41,347 nt of DNA from CAKZSB01 sp964646405 (GCA_964646405.1 CAZYDV010000014.1:1-41347); one strand, 5' to 3'; positions 14,887 to 23,789 are shown, counted from the first letter of the stretch. Made by a program: numbers and translations. The notes: a model not told the origin generated them from the letters alone.

Positions 14887-16140
14887 TCAAGGGTTGTCGG
14901 CCCGATTTAAGGGCCTGACACCCAGCACCAGCAGCGGCAATAGAATAATCGTCAGCAGCGCAAATCCAGCGAGCATCTGACGCATCAGTTGCAGCGTCAG
15001 CGGCGCGTGGGACACCAGCGCTGCAGCACAGAAAAGCGTCATCGAGAACGCGAGCCTGCCAAGCAGGCTGTGAAGTGAGAAGTAGGTGGCTCTGATGCTG
15101 TCGGGTAATTGCTGGTGAATCACCGCATTCATCACCGGCGTGGCCAGCGCCGCTGACAGGCTGCGCAGTGAAACCGCAAAGAGCACGACCCAGTGCACCC
15201 AGGCCGCCATGGCCAGTATGATGCCGGAAATAGTGGCCACGGCAATCCACAGAGTACCGCCGACACCCAATCGATCGCGCAGCCGAATGGCGAGCGTACT
15301 GCCAAGCGCGCCCAGCCCCATCGTGATCGCAAGCATGACACCGCTGATCAGCGGCGCATCCTGCCATTGGGCCGTGTTGGCGTCGCCCGTTTGCGCCGCA
15401 GCATCAAAGACAAATCCCACATACGGCTGCAACATTTCGTAGGGGATGTGCACCAGAACGGTCAGCGAGACCGAAAATGCCAACAGCCACATCAACACCG
15501 GGCTGCGTCTGGTTTGCACGATTAAAGACACCGACTCGCGCAATCCGACACCCGATTCACTGCGATCGCCAGGTTCGGTAAAACCATAGGCCAGTGCGAA
15601 TGCGATGGCTGCGGCAAGCGCTGAGAACAGGTAGGGCATACGCAGGTCGAGCAGCGCGATAGCACCGCCGACAATGGAGGCAAAGGCCAGCGCCAGCAGC
15701 GACCACGTCTGTGCCCGCGCCTCGTGAGTCGCGACATCAGCGGCGGCGCCAATATCCTTCAACGATTCATACAACAGAGAACTGTCGGTACCGGACCGCA
15801 ACGCCATACCGGTCGCCAGCAGAATCTGTGCGACAGCAAAGCCGGCAAAGGTCTCACTCAAGCAGAAAAGCGTGCCGGCGGCGAACCAGCAAAACGATGA
15901 AGCCAGCAAAGTTGCACGTCGACCCACCCGATCCGAGAAGTACCCAGACGGCACTTCCGCCACGACCACTACCGCGAAATAGATGGCCTCCAGCACCAGC
16001 AGATCCGAGACACTGAAACGCGAGGCAAACAACAGAAAAAACACCGGCATCCAGAAAATCAGGTTCTGAAATACCTGAAACCACGGAAACAGCGCGATAT
16101 TGCGCGCAGAACCCGGCGCTACGGCGTATGGGTTCACCAT
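14887..16140 (-). CDS. Major facilitator superfamily transporter
   Basis: A 417-residue polytopic inner-membrane protein with about 12 hydrophobic segments. The loop 2-3 MFS motif appears as GYFSDRVGRRATLL after EVPS, typical of MFS permeases. A central cytoplasmic loop (TEPGDRSESGVGLRESV) divides the two halves. Related proteins with IYFAVVVVAEVPSGYFSDRVGRR are often drug or small-molecule exporters, but the substrate is not deducible. An in-frame GTG lies directly before ATG 16140; I chose the ATG. There is no adjacent regulator. Confidence 0.88.
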   Translation of the reverse strand: MVNPYAVAPGSARNIALFPWFQVFQNLIFWMPVFFLLFASRFSVSDLLVLEAIYFAVVVVAEVPSGYFSDRVGRRATLLASSFCWFAAGTLFCLSETFAGFAVAQILLATGMALRSGTDSSLLYESLKDIGAAADVATHEARAQTWSLLALAFASIVGGAIALLDLRMPYLFSALAAAIAFALAYGFTEPGDRSESGVGLRESVSLIVQTRRSPVLMWLLAFSVSLTVLVHIPYEMLQPYVGFVFDAAAQTGDANTAQWQDAPLISGVMLAITMGLGALGSTLAIRLRDRLGVGGTLWIAVATISGIILAMAAWVHWVVLFAVSLRSLSAALATPVMNAVIHQQLPDSIRATYFSLHSLLGRLAFSMTLFCAAALVSHAPLTLQLMRQMLAGFALLTIILLPLLVLGVRPLNRADNP

Positions 16141-16354
16141 CACTGATAGCCCACGCGACCCGCAACCAACGTTGGCGCCGGGGTGGATTGATCAATGTAA
16201 CGAACTGGTGTGATGATCTTCACAGAAAAACACCTCACAATTCACGACCATAATCGGTCTGAATCTATTCACCCGGGTCGAGCCCACCCCACTTACCACA
16301 TGTGCAGTACGATCGTATGCGATATTACCTGTTGGAACTTCAGGAAGAATTCCG

Positions 16355-16738
16355 ATGAACAGTAAGGAAAGGAGACGAGCGCGCAGAGTTGCCGATGCGC
16401 TGGATGTGCAAATATACCCCGATTCCAGCCAAAGGGGCGATCTGCCTCAATTTGATCGCGCCACACGCTTTGTCAGGCTCAGCGCCACCGGCATGCGGGT
16501 TATCGACGACAGCGCTCTGCGCAGCAGGCAAAACGTCCGTTTGATCATGCATCTGCCCGATCACGAGACCGTGCAACTGACCGGCAGAGTGGTCGATACC
16601 GGCGAAGAACAGGGCAGTGAAGGGCCACAGCGTTACTATACCAGTATCGGCTTCACCAACGTACCAGACGCCGCCAGAGTGTTGTTGCACGACCATGTCG
16701 AGCGCGTGTTCAGACAGACGCACAGCGTCAGCGGATAA
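16355..16738 (+). CDS. PilZ-domain protein with degenerate second motif
   Basis: A 127-residue PilZ protein. The basic RRRARR (6-11) gives the R-x-x-x-R motif that grips cyclic di-GMP. The second motif, normally (D/N)-x-S-x-x-G, reads FVRLSATGMRV, keeping Ser and Gly but lacking the leading Asp/Asn. Beta-barrel-like sequence follows (VRLIMHLPDHETVQLTGRVVDT). AGGAAG precedes the ATG. The first motif supports c-di-GMP binding, but the missing residue could weaken it. The partner is unknown; a small anchored protein is encoded 63 bp downstream. Confidence 0.8.
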   Translation: MNSKERRRARRVADALDVQIYPDSSQRGDLPQFDRATRFVRLSATGMRVIDDSALRSRQNVRLIMHLPDHETVQLTGRVVDTGEEQGSEGPQRYYTSIGFTNVPDAARVLLHDHVERVFRQTHSVSG

Positions 16739-16801
16739 TCCACGCTGGCGCGATAGTTTCGGTTGCTGTAGGTTCTAGAACAGAGACCGACATCGCACGC
16801 C

Positions 16802-17179
16802 ATGACTATCGTCGATTCGCCAAAACACCTGACCGACACGCTGACCGTTGCCATCCTGCTGGCCGCACTGACTACCGGTGGCTGGTTCGTCGGTCGTCAC
16901 GCCACGCAGATATCCGAGTTGTTTGTTGACGCGTACCTGCAGCACTACCAGGCTGCTACGCCTGGCGATCAACTCGAATATTTTGTCACCGCGACCGATC
17001 GATCCGCATTGGCAAACCTGGTAGCCGGGACAACGGGGCTGACTAATCTAAGCGATACCCGCTACCGAAATCTGTACACCGTGGTCGTCGATGGCATAGC
17101 CAGACGCAACCTGGTGAACAAAATGCGCAGCACGCCGTCAATCACTGCAGTCTTTAACATCCCGTTTTTCTGTCACTAA
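16802..17179 (+). CDS. Small membrane-anchored protein of unknown function
   Basis: A 125-residue protein with one N-terminal membrane helix (LTVAILLAALTTGGWFVG, about 13-30) followed by a soluble domain, probably periplasmic. The C-terminus ends ITAVFNIPFFCH. I do not recognise a family. It follows the PilZ gene on the same strand by 63 bp, so the two may be co-transcribed. Its stop overlaps the convergent pxpA stop by four bases. Confidence 0.6.
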   Translation: MTIVDSPKHLTDTLTVAILLAALTTGGWFVGRHATQISELFVDAYLQHYQAATPGDQLEYFVTATDRSALANLVAGTTGLTNLSDTRYRNLYTVVVDGIARRNLVNKMRSTPSITAVFNIPFFCH

Positions 17180-17943
17180 ACCAAATAACCCTGCACTCGC
17201 ACACCCGCTTGCTCGAGCCGCGTTCGCAGGTGTTCGGCCATTTGAATGGCACCGGGTGAATCGCCGTGCACGCAGACGGTTTCCGGTATGACCGGTACGC
17301 TAACACCATTGACTGATTCGACCGCTTGATCCTCGAGCATTCGCAACACTCGCGTGGCGGCGATTTCAGGGTCGTGGATTACGGCACCCGTCGTGCCGCG
17401 AGCTGCGAGGGTGCCATCATCGTTATAGGCACGATCAGCGTAGACTTCCCGGACGATGGGCGCACCGGCCTTCTCGGCCTCGAATTGCAGATGGGTGGCG
17501 GCCATCGCAATCACCCTCAAACTGGAATCAAGATCGGCGATGGCGGCGATACAGGCTTTGGCGAGCGCGGCATCCTCGCTCGCCATATTGCCCAGTGCAC
17601 CGTGCATTTTGACGTGACTCACCGTACTCCGGCACGAGCTCGCTATCGCCTGCAGTGCACCAATCTGGTACAGCACCGCAGCGCGCAGTTCGGTTAGATC
17701 AGGGTTGACGATGCGCCGGCGGCCAAAGCCCTGCAAATCGTGAAAACCGGGGTGAGCGCCGATGTTGACCCCTTTTTCCCGACACATCGCAATGGTGTGG
17801 GTCATGACGGTCGGATCACCGGCATGAAATCCACACGCAATATTGGCACTGCTGACGATGTCGAGCATCGACTCATCCGCACCCATCCTCCAGGGACCGT
17901 ACGACTCGCCCAGGTCGGCATTCAAATCAATAGTGTCTGTCAT
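17176..17943 (-). CDS. pxpA: 5-oxoprolinase subunit A (PxpA, LamB/YcsF family)
   Basis: A 255-residue PxpA. It starts IDLNADLGESYGPWRMG and has NIACGFHAGDPTVM, NIGAHPGFHDLQGFGRR, VKMHGALGN and EVYADRAYNDDGTLAAR, all hallmarks of the family. With PxpB and PxpC it hydrolyses 5-oxoproline to glutamate using ATP. ATG 17943 was chosen because it lies four bases after the pxpC stop (TGAAACCATG); an in-frame start at 17967 would overlap pxpC. It is the last gene of the pxpB-pxpC-pxpA run. Confidence 0.93.
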   Translation of the reverse strand: MTDTIDLNADLGESYGPWRMGADESMLDIVSSANIACGFHAGDPTVMTHTIAMCREKGVNIGAHPGFHDLQGFGRRRIVNPDLTELRAAVLYQIGALQAIASSCRSTVSHVKMHGALGNMASEDAALAKACIAAIADLDSSLRVIAMAATHLQFEAEKAGAPIVREVYADRAYNDDGTLAARGTTGAVIHDPEIAATRVLRMLEDQAVESVNGVSVPVIPETVCVHGDSPGAIQMAEHLRTRLEQAGVRVQGYLV

Positions 17944-17947
17944 GGTT

Positions 17948-18982
17948 TCACGCTCTGTCTGCATCATTACCGGTGATGACGCCGTCGATCAGATTGTATT
18001 GGAGCAAGTCCGGTATTTCAGCCGGATCGCGAACCAGCGCTTGTCGGGTGTCTTTCAGACGGGAGATTGTGCGCTGATATTCGCGCAATGCGTCAACGGC
18101 TTCGGCAAGGTCCAGCAACGAAAAGTGAAACTGCTGGCCGCTGCGCAATTGCGCGACCTTGTTGAGGTCTGCGGTTATCACGGTGGCAATTCGGGGATAG
18201 CCACCCGTCGGCTGCCGATCGGCCAGCAACACCGTGGCAAATCCATCACCGGCGATCTGCACATCACCGGCAAGCACTGCATCGGACACACCGGTGAGAC
18301 CCGTCTGCGGTAAAAACGTGCTCGAACCAGACTCCAGGCGCGCGCCCATTCGATCGCGTTTTAACGACATGATAAACCGGGTGCTTAAAAATCGCTCGTG
18401 CAGGGTTTGATCGAAAAGGTGGGCCTGGACACCAGCCACTATGCGAATCTCATCGGCATCAAAATAGGCCTCCTGCGGCAGTGTCCACAAACGTGTTGGT
18501 GCATTTGCAGCACAGACGAGTAATCGATCGCCGGCGGCCAGCGCGCGCCCCTGAAACCCGCCAAAGCAGGCGCGACTGTGCGTGGCACGCGAGCCCAGAA
18601 TCGCCGGTACATCAAAACCTCCAGATGCGTGCAAATAGCCGTACACCCCCTGTGTGGCCGGACCAATTTCTAATAGATCGCCGGCAGTAACCCGAAAACT
18701 ACTGTTCCACGGCAGCGCCCGGTTGTTGAGTCGCAGGGTCATGGGGGCCCCGGTGCAGGCAAATATGCCCGGCTCGCCACTCATCGCAAATGACGCGCCG
18801 GCTCCTGCCATTTCAAGCGCAGCATCGTTGATATCGTTGTCGAGCAGGGCGGCGCCCTGATACAGCGCAAAGCGGTCCATCGCACCGCCCTCTGCCACAC
18901 CGAAACGCTGATAACCGGCACGTCCGTGATCCTGCACTGTCAGGCTGCCGGCTACTGATTGAATTTCAACCGTGGTGTTCAT
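17948..18982 (-). CDS. pxpC: 5-oxoprolinase subunit C (PxpC, KipA-like)
   Basis: A 344-residue PxpC, also known as KipA/allophanate-hydrolase-2 type. The N-terminus GSLTVQDHGRAGYQRFGVAEGGAMD is the family's biotin-carboxylase-like carboxyltransferase start. It has VYGYLHASGGFDVPAILGSRATH and DRLLVCAAN, and the C-terminal VLLADRQPTGGYPRIATVI. It works with PxpB and PxpA in cytoplasmic 5-oxoproline cleavage. Its ATG overlaps the pxpB stop by four bases. Confidence 0.92.
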   Translation of the reverse strand: MNTTVEIQSVAGSLTVQDHGRAGYQRFGVAEGGAMDRFALYQGAALLDNDINDAALEMAGAGASFAMSGEPGIFACTGAPMTLRLNNRALPWNSSFRVTAGDLLEIGPATQGVYGYLHASGGFDVPAILGSRATHSRACFGGFQGRALAAGDRLLVCAANAPTRLWTLPQEAYFDADEIRIVAGVQAHLFDQTLHERFLSTRFIMSLKRDRMGARLESGSSTFLPQTGLTGVSDAVLAGDVQIAGDGFATVLLADRQPTGGYPRIATVITADLNKVAQLRSGQQFHFSLLDLAEAVDALREYQRTISRLKDTRQALVRDPAEIPDLLQYNLIDGVITGNDADRA

Positions 18983-19737
18983 GTCTCTTCCACCGGTTGC
19001 AATATGGATTCACCCGCAGCCACTTGCGCTTGCAGCAGACGATACTCGCCGTCATCGATGGATCTGAAACTTAATTCATCGCCGCTGCCAATCAGAAACG
19101 GCGGATCGATATTCAGATTGAAATTGCTGAAAGGTGTTTGACCGATGGTGCGCCAGCCGGTGGGAATGGGTGTGGATGTCATCACCGTCTGTCGCACCGC
19201 AACCGAGATGGCACCGGCCGGCACCTCCGGCTTGACGTAGTTCAGCCGGGGCAGGTCCCATGATTCGGGTAGTAAACCCAGGTAGGTAAATCCAGGTGCA
19301 AACCCCAATGTCAGCACGCGCAGGCGATGTTCACAGTGTTGCCGAATCACTTCATCGACATCGATATCCAGCAACCGCGCAACGTCTTGTATATCCGGAC
19401 CATACTGCTGGCCATAGGCCACCGGTATCAACCAGCGACGTCGCCCGGCAAAGGCCTGAGCCTGCACGCCATCGATCTGATCAAGTTGTGTTCTCAGCAC
19501 CTGATGCAACGCCTGGCTGTCGATGGCAAGCGGATCGTAGCGCACCAACACCGAGCGCAGTGTTGGGGTGATTTCAGTAATCCCCTCGATAGTGCATTCG
19601 CGTAGTCTCGCATCGAACGCCTGGGCGGCGGCATTGATCGATAAATCGAGCGTGGCACCAAATTCAATTAACACGGCTGAATCACCAGCCTGTCGTACAA
19701 GTGGGTACTGCACGGGTCGATCAACCGGTGCGCTCAT
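18979..19737 (-). CDS. pxpB: 5-oxoprolinase subunit B (PxpB, KipI-like)
   Basis: A 252-residue PxpB. It has GDSAVLIEFGATLD, VRYDPLAID, IPVAYGQQYGPDI, LGFAPGFTYLGLLP and the closing PTGWRTIGQTPFSNF, all typical of KipI/PxpB. It pairs with PxpC. It starts 29 bases after selD on the same strand, so selU-selD-pxpBCA could be one transcript. 5-Oxoproline arises spontaneously from glutamine and glutamate and from glutathione breakdown. Confidence 0.92.
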   Translation of the reverse strand: MSAPVDRPVQYPLVRQAGDSAVLIEFGATLDLSINAAAQAFDARLRECTIEGITEITPTLRSVLVRYDPLAIDSQALHQVLRTQLDQIDGVQAQAFAGRRRWLIPVAYGQQYGPDIQDVARLLDIDVDEVIRQHCEHRLRVLTLGFAPGFTYLGLLPESWDLPRLNYVKPEVPAGAISVAVRQTVMTSTPIPTGWRTIGQTPFSNFNLNIDPPFLIGSGDELSFRSIDDGEYRLLQAQVAAGESILQPVEET

Positions 19738-19766
19738 GGCGATAGAAAGTTAATGACAGGCATTTT

Positions 19767-21917
19767 TCAACCCTGTGCGATATGCAATTCATTGGCATGA
19801 TCGTTTACTTCGCCAATTTTTACCACCTGGGGATGCACTGCCAGCAGTGAGTCGAATTGCTCGGGCTTGATTGCAATCAACAAACCGCCGCTGGTTTGAG
19901 GGTCGAACAGCAAATCACGTTGCGCGCTCGTGATTGCGTCATCGACTGTGCATTGTGTGATATTCGCGAGCAGTTGCGGATGCAGTGTTGATCGATGACC
20001 GCGATCAAGCAGTGACACAGCACCCTCGATAGCCGGTACGCTTTCCACTAGCAGTCGGGCCCCTTTATCGGTGCCAGCTAGCATTTCCAGCAAGTGTCCT
20101 ACCAAGCCGAAGCCTGTGACATCGGTGACGGCCGATGGCATCAAGGTGGCAAGCGTCTGTGCAATCGGGCCGTTAGACTGCAGCATCGACGCATAAGCCG
20201 ACTCCACCGCGTGTGCCGGTGCGGCCAGTTGCATGTCGGCGGCCAGAATCACACCGGTGCCAAGTGGTTTGCTTAGAACCAGCCAATCGCCGACCGCAGG
20301 CGTATTTTTTCGCCACAGGCGCGGCCCCTGCGTATGGCCGGTTACCACGATACCGACATGCGTCTCCATGCCCTCGGTGCTGTGACCACCGGCAAGCGTT
20401 ACGCGCGCTTTGCGCAGCCCGTTGGCGACCCCGCCCATCAATCGCAGGTAATCGCGTTTGATCAGGCGCGGGTGGTTGTAGGCGATGTTGATCCACACCT
20501 GCGCCGCGACGGCGGTCGCACCCATAGCGTAGATGTCACTGAGCGCATGATAGACGCAAATCTCGCCGTAGGTTTCAAGATCACTGCTAAACGTGCGAAA
20601 TCCATCGATGCTCTGCACGGCCACCGTGTTGGCCGGTAGCGTCATCAGTGCGGCATCTTCCGCCGCTCCCAGTGCAGGCACGATCTGGCTATTCGCGAAA
20701 ACCGGTAACTGTGCCAGACTGTCGCGGACCAGATCCGGCCCAAGTTTGCTGCCGCAGCCAGCACAGTGCATCGGCATCTCATCGGTGCTCTGCATCTGCG
20801 GACGCGGGCCGGGATCATTGAGCCGGGTCATGAATTTTCGGTCAATGTAATCTTTCAGTCGCCAGACCGATGGCCCCTCCGCACTGAAGCCAAACCGACA
20901 GCCGACCGCTCGTTGATCGCCAAGCGATATCAGCGATAGAAAATCAGTTTGCAGTTTCACGCGGCTCATCGATTTGCCAGCAAAGGCTCGTCGCAAGTTG
21001 CGGATCAGAAAAGGTGCCTGGCGGACGGCATAAACCCCCGCCTTAGGACGAGGATCATCGTCCATATCGGCGACATCACCCGCGGCGAATACGTCTGTGT
21101 GACTGGTGCTTTGCAGATACGGGTTCACCGCAATGAAGCCCTGCCCACCCCGAGCGAGCGCACTATCGTTCAGCCAGCGCGGCGGTGCAGCGCCAGTGCA
21201 CCAGATACTCTGCGCGAGTGTAAGCTTTAACCCGTTAGACGATTCGACCCCGTCAGCGTGAACCCTGGCGACGCGAAAGTTGGGATGCAGGCTAACACCG
21301 TGTCGCTTCATCGCCGCTTCGACTTCCCGCACGAGACTTTGCGGATAACCTCGCAACACGTCTGATCCGGAGTAGATCAGATGGAATTTCAGGTTGGTTT
21401 TCTCACGCAGGCGATAAGCCAGTGCAAGCACCAGCTCAACGCCACCGGCACCCGCCCCAATCACCCCCCAATTGGCGTCTTCACTGTGATCACTGGCGCG
21501 CAACAGCGTTGCCAGCAACGAGGTAAAACCGCTGACCGGCTTGACCCCGGTGGCAAATTCACGTGCACCAGGCACCGAGAGGTCCGGGGTGGATCCGGTA
21601 TCAATCGATAACTTATCGTAGGTAAAATCGAGACGATCCTGCAGGTGAATCCGTTTCGCATCCGGATCTATGCCGGTGACACGCGCCCTGATCCAGTCGA
21701 CGCCTGCCCACTGGCAAAGTTTGTTCAGATCGATATGCGTGTCGTCGACCGTGTAGTGCCCGGCGACAAACCCCGGCAACATGCCGGAATACGGCGTGAG
21801 CGTCTGTTCTGAGATCAGGGTGACTCGAACCCCTTCTATCGGTTTCATCGCCAGCATGCGAATGATCAGCGCATGGGTGTGGCCACCCCCCACCAGTACA
21901 AGATCACGCGATCGCAT
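19767..21917 (-). CDS. selD: Selenide, water dikinase fused to NADH-dehydrogenase-like flavoprotein
   Basis: A 716-residue fusion. Residues 1-365 are a pyridine-nucleotide/FAD oxidoreductase: LVLVGGGHTHAL (8-16) for FAD, GVIGAGAGGVE (151-161) for NAD(P)H and TDVFAAGDVADM (274-285) for flavin. Residues about 385-716 are SelD, with CAGCGSK placing catalytic Cys388 and Lys391, then AAEDAALM, GAAEDAAL-type metal sites and TDVTGFGLVGHLLEM and DPQTSGGLL. SelD makes selenophosphate from selenide and ATP. The flavoprotein half may supply or reduce selenium, which is inference. FAD-SelD fusions are known in several bacteria. The ATG directly abuts the selU stop (TGAATG). Confidence 0.93.
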   Translation of the reverse strand: MRSRDLVLVGGGHTHALIIRMLAMKPIEGVRVTLISEQTLTPYSGMLPGFVAGHYTVDDTHIDLNKLCQWAGVDWIRARVTGIDPDAKRIHLQDRLDFTYDKLSIDTGSTPDLSVPGAREFATGVKPVSGFTSLLATLLRASDHSEDANWGVIGAGAGGVELVLALAYRLREKTNLKFHLIYSGSDVLRGYPQSLVREVEAAMKRHGVSLHPNFRVARVHADGVESSNGLKLTLAQSIWCTGAAPPRWLNDSALARGGQGFIAVNPYLQSTSHTDVFAAGDVADMDDDPRPKAGVYAVRQAPFLIRNLRRAFAGKSMSRVKLQTDFLSLISLGDQRAVGCRFGFSAEGPSVWRLKDYIDRKFMTRLNDPGPRPQMQSTDEMPMHCAGCGSKLGPDLVRDSLAQLPVFANSQIVPALGAAEDAALMTLPANTVAVQSIDGFRTFSSDLETYGEICVYHALSDIYAMGATAVAAQVWINIAYNHPRLIKRDYLRLMGGVANGLRKARVTLAGGHSTEGMETHVGIVVTGHTQGPRLWRKNTPAVGDWLVLSKPLGTGVILAADMQLAAPAHAVESAYASMLQSNGPIAQTLATLMPSAVTDVTGFGLVGHLLEMLAGTDKGARLLVESVPAIEGAVSLLDRGHRSTLHPQLLANITQCTVDDAITSAQRDLLFDPQTSGGLLIAIKPEQFDSLLAVHPQVVKIGEVNDHANELHIAQG

Positions 21918-23006
21918 TCAGCTATGGCGCTCCAGCCAATGGAACAGTTCGGATTCATTACCGGTCACAACGATACGATTGGCACGACTGGCAATCTTAT
22001 GATTGTATAAAGGGTCATAGTAGTCGATGAGCATGGTTTTGATCATCTCATCGAGTGCCGGGCTATCACCACCATCGGCAATTTCTACAAGCGCTACCGA
22101 CAACAACGACATCATACGCTTGTATCGATCTCCACCCAGCCGACGTTGAATACGCGCGAGGTTGTTGGCCGCGTAGTCATGCAGGCGCTGCATAGCGTGA
22201 TCGGGATCAGTTTGCTTAAAGTGCCGTAACGCAAACTGTATGTAGTCCTTGCGAATTCTTTCTACGCGCTGCTGATACGGGGTCTCGAGCGCGAGTAGCG
22301 GCGCATTCGCCAGTGCCTCTTGCAGACAGACCGGCAACGAGATTTTGCCAATTAAATGCGATTCTGCTTCAAACAGTACCGCCCGATCAGATTTTAGCGA
22401 CAGGCGGTACCAGTGCGCCGTGACCTCATTTTCCCAACTCGCCTGACTGGGCTGTGCGGAAAAGGTGCCACCAAAAGCGCTGCCCCGATGATTGGCCATT
22501 CCCTCAAGATCAACACTATGGGACCATTTATGTAGCAGGTCGGTTTTGCCAGAGCCCGTGGTGGAGGAGACCACCAGTAATTGCCCCTTGAGACACAAAC
22601 GCTCTAAGGTTGATATCAGCCAGCTTCGCATAGCCTTGTAGCCGCCCGTTACATAGGGTAAATCGATGCCACTGTCGGCCAGCCATTCGCGAGTGATGTG
22701 CGAACGCAATCCACCCCGAAAGCAATACAGATAGCCGTTTGGATTTTCTTTTGCGAACGCACGCCAGGCACCAATGCGTTGTTGACGAATAGCATCAGTG
22801 GCCGACTTGAGCCCGAGTTGAATCGCTGCGTCCTGACCGTGTTCGGCGTATTCTGTGCCGATTTGCTCGCGCTGAGAATCATCCAGTAGCGGAATATTGA
22901 CCGCACCCGGAATCGTGCCGCGCGCATATTCAACCGGCGCACGCACATCCATCAGCGGAACCTCATCGCGGAACAGGGTTGCAATGTCTTGTGATTGTGC
23001 TGGCAA
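21918..23006 (-). CDS. selU: tRNA 2-selenouridine synthase SelU (MnmH)
   Basis: A 362-residue enzyme that replaces sulfur by selenium at wobble uridine 34 of some tRNAs, using selenophosphate. The rhodanese domain has LMDVRAPVEYARG and catalytic Cys95 in YCFRGGLRSH. The P-loop domain has SSTTGSGKTD (about 148-157), then LEGMANHRGSAFGG and DYYDPLYNHK. No ATG precedes the domain. TTG 23006, with GGAAG just upstream, gives the usual leader of about 19 residues before DVRAP; TTG 23036 is the alternative. It is immediately followed by selD, so donor and user of selenophosphate are co-expressed. Confidence 0.92.
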   Translation of the reverse strand: MPAQSQDIATLFRDEVPLMDVRAPVEYARGTIPGAVNIPLLDDSQREQIGTEYAEHGQDAAIQLGLKSATDAIRQQRIGAWRAFAKENPNGYLYCFRGGLRSHITREWLADSGIDLPYVTGGYKAMRSWLISTLERLCLKGQLLVVSSTTGSGKTDLLHKWSHSVDLEGMANHRGSAFGGTFSAQPSQASWENEVTAHWYRLSLKSDRAVLFEAESHLIGKISLPVCLQEALANAPLLALETPYQQRVERIRKDYIQFALRHFKQTDPDHAMQRLHDYAANNLARIQRRLGGDRYKRMMSLLSVALVEIADGGDSPALDEMIKTMLIDYYDPLYNHKIASRANRIVVTGNESELFHWLERHS

Positions 23007-23132
23007 TTTGCTTCCGGCTGCGCCGGCTATCCGCAATTGAGAGGGATAGACTCGGGCGTGTTGGCCATCAATGTATAACTATCTCTTAGGTGCTATACTC
23101 GACGGTTGAATACGTTGTCAAAGGAACATTAT

Positions 23133-23324
23133 ATGAAAAAATGCAACGGAAACTCGCCTTCAGCCTATCAAACCATTTCGCGGTTCTGCGAAGAAAGCTC
23201 CTGCAACCCCCTCGACGACAATCAACCTATCGCCCTCGCCCGACCCGGTCGTTTCAGCTCCGCCATCGTCAAGCTGCTGACCAGCAATCCGCTGCGTCGG
23301 AAAGATACACAGTTTCCCGGCTAG
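23133..23324 (+). CDS. Small 63-residue protein, unknown
   Basis: ATG 23133 follows AAGGA at good spacing, and a TATACT at 23092-23097 may be its -10. The product starts MKKCNGNSPSAYQTISRFCE, has three Cys (4, 19, 24) and a basic tail (NPLRRKDTQ). No membrane segment and no known family. It is divergent from selU and convergent with another small gene across a perfect hairpin. Composition is more AT-rich than the neighbours. Being so close to selU it may belong to the same locus, but nothing shows a link. Confidence 0.5.
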   Translation: MKKCNGNSPSAYQTISRFCEESSCNPLDDNQPIALARPGRFSSAIVKLLTSNPLRRKDTQFPG

Positions 23325-23382
23325 TACGCACGCCCCACGGCACACTTAACCACCAGGTACCAGCAAACTCCAATTAACGTAG

Positions 23383-23407
23383 GATCCTGGAGCCGGGCTC
23401 CAGGATC
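23383..23407. terminator. Perfect 11-bp hairpin between two convergent small genes
   Basis: GATCCTGGAGC, loop CGG, GCTCCAGGATC. The stem is perfect and GC-rich and lies between the stops of the small plus-strand gene (23324) and the small minus-strand gene (23420). Neither side has a run of T, so it is not a textbook intrinsic terminator; position favours a bidirectional transcription end or an RNA 3' stabiliser. Confidence 0.5.
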
Positions 23408-23419
23408 ACGCGCTCAGTC

Positions 23420-23584
23420 TTAGTAAGACGCCTTGCCGGTGACTACATCCAGGTCGTCTGCCACGGCAGATGACTTGCGGTTGTTATGCAGGAGCCCCTC
23501 GGCTGCCTCCTTCCAGATCATCAGTTGCCCGATTGCGCAAGCGACCATCAGACCTGCCCAGACGACCGTTCTCGGTAGTCTCAT
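23420..23584 (-). CDS. Small 54-residue signal/membrane-anchored protein
   Basis: A short frame starting ATG 23584 with GAGGGATTGAA directly upstream. The product begins MRLPRTVVWAGLMVACAIGQ, an n-region and hydrophobic core like a signal anchor, then a charged tail (KEAAEGLLHNNRKSS, DDLDVVTGKASY). I do not recognise it. The ribosome site, sensible protein shape and the hairpin just after the stop support a real gene. The 205 bp upstream (23585-23789) are AT-rich and hold no other gene that I can see. Confidence 0.55.
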   Translation of the reverse strand: MRLPRTVVWAGLMVACAIGQLMIWKEAAEGLLHNNRKSSAVADDLDVVTGKASY

Positions 23585-23789
23585 TTCAATCCCTCAATTT
23601 CAAAATTGCAACATTCCGCATTACATCTAGCGGGGCGGAAATACTGGTGAAAGACAGGATTATTATTGAAAGTATTTGTCTTCTATCCTCTGCCGGTTAA
23701 TTTTTTTCCGGTCATCTTCATAATACTGCTAGTCGTGCTTCAATAACTTTACATTCGAGACACGAATCCGAAGGACACAGGATATCGCA

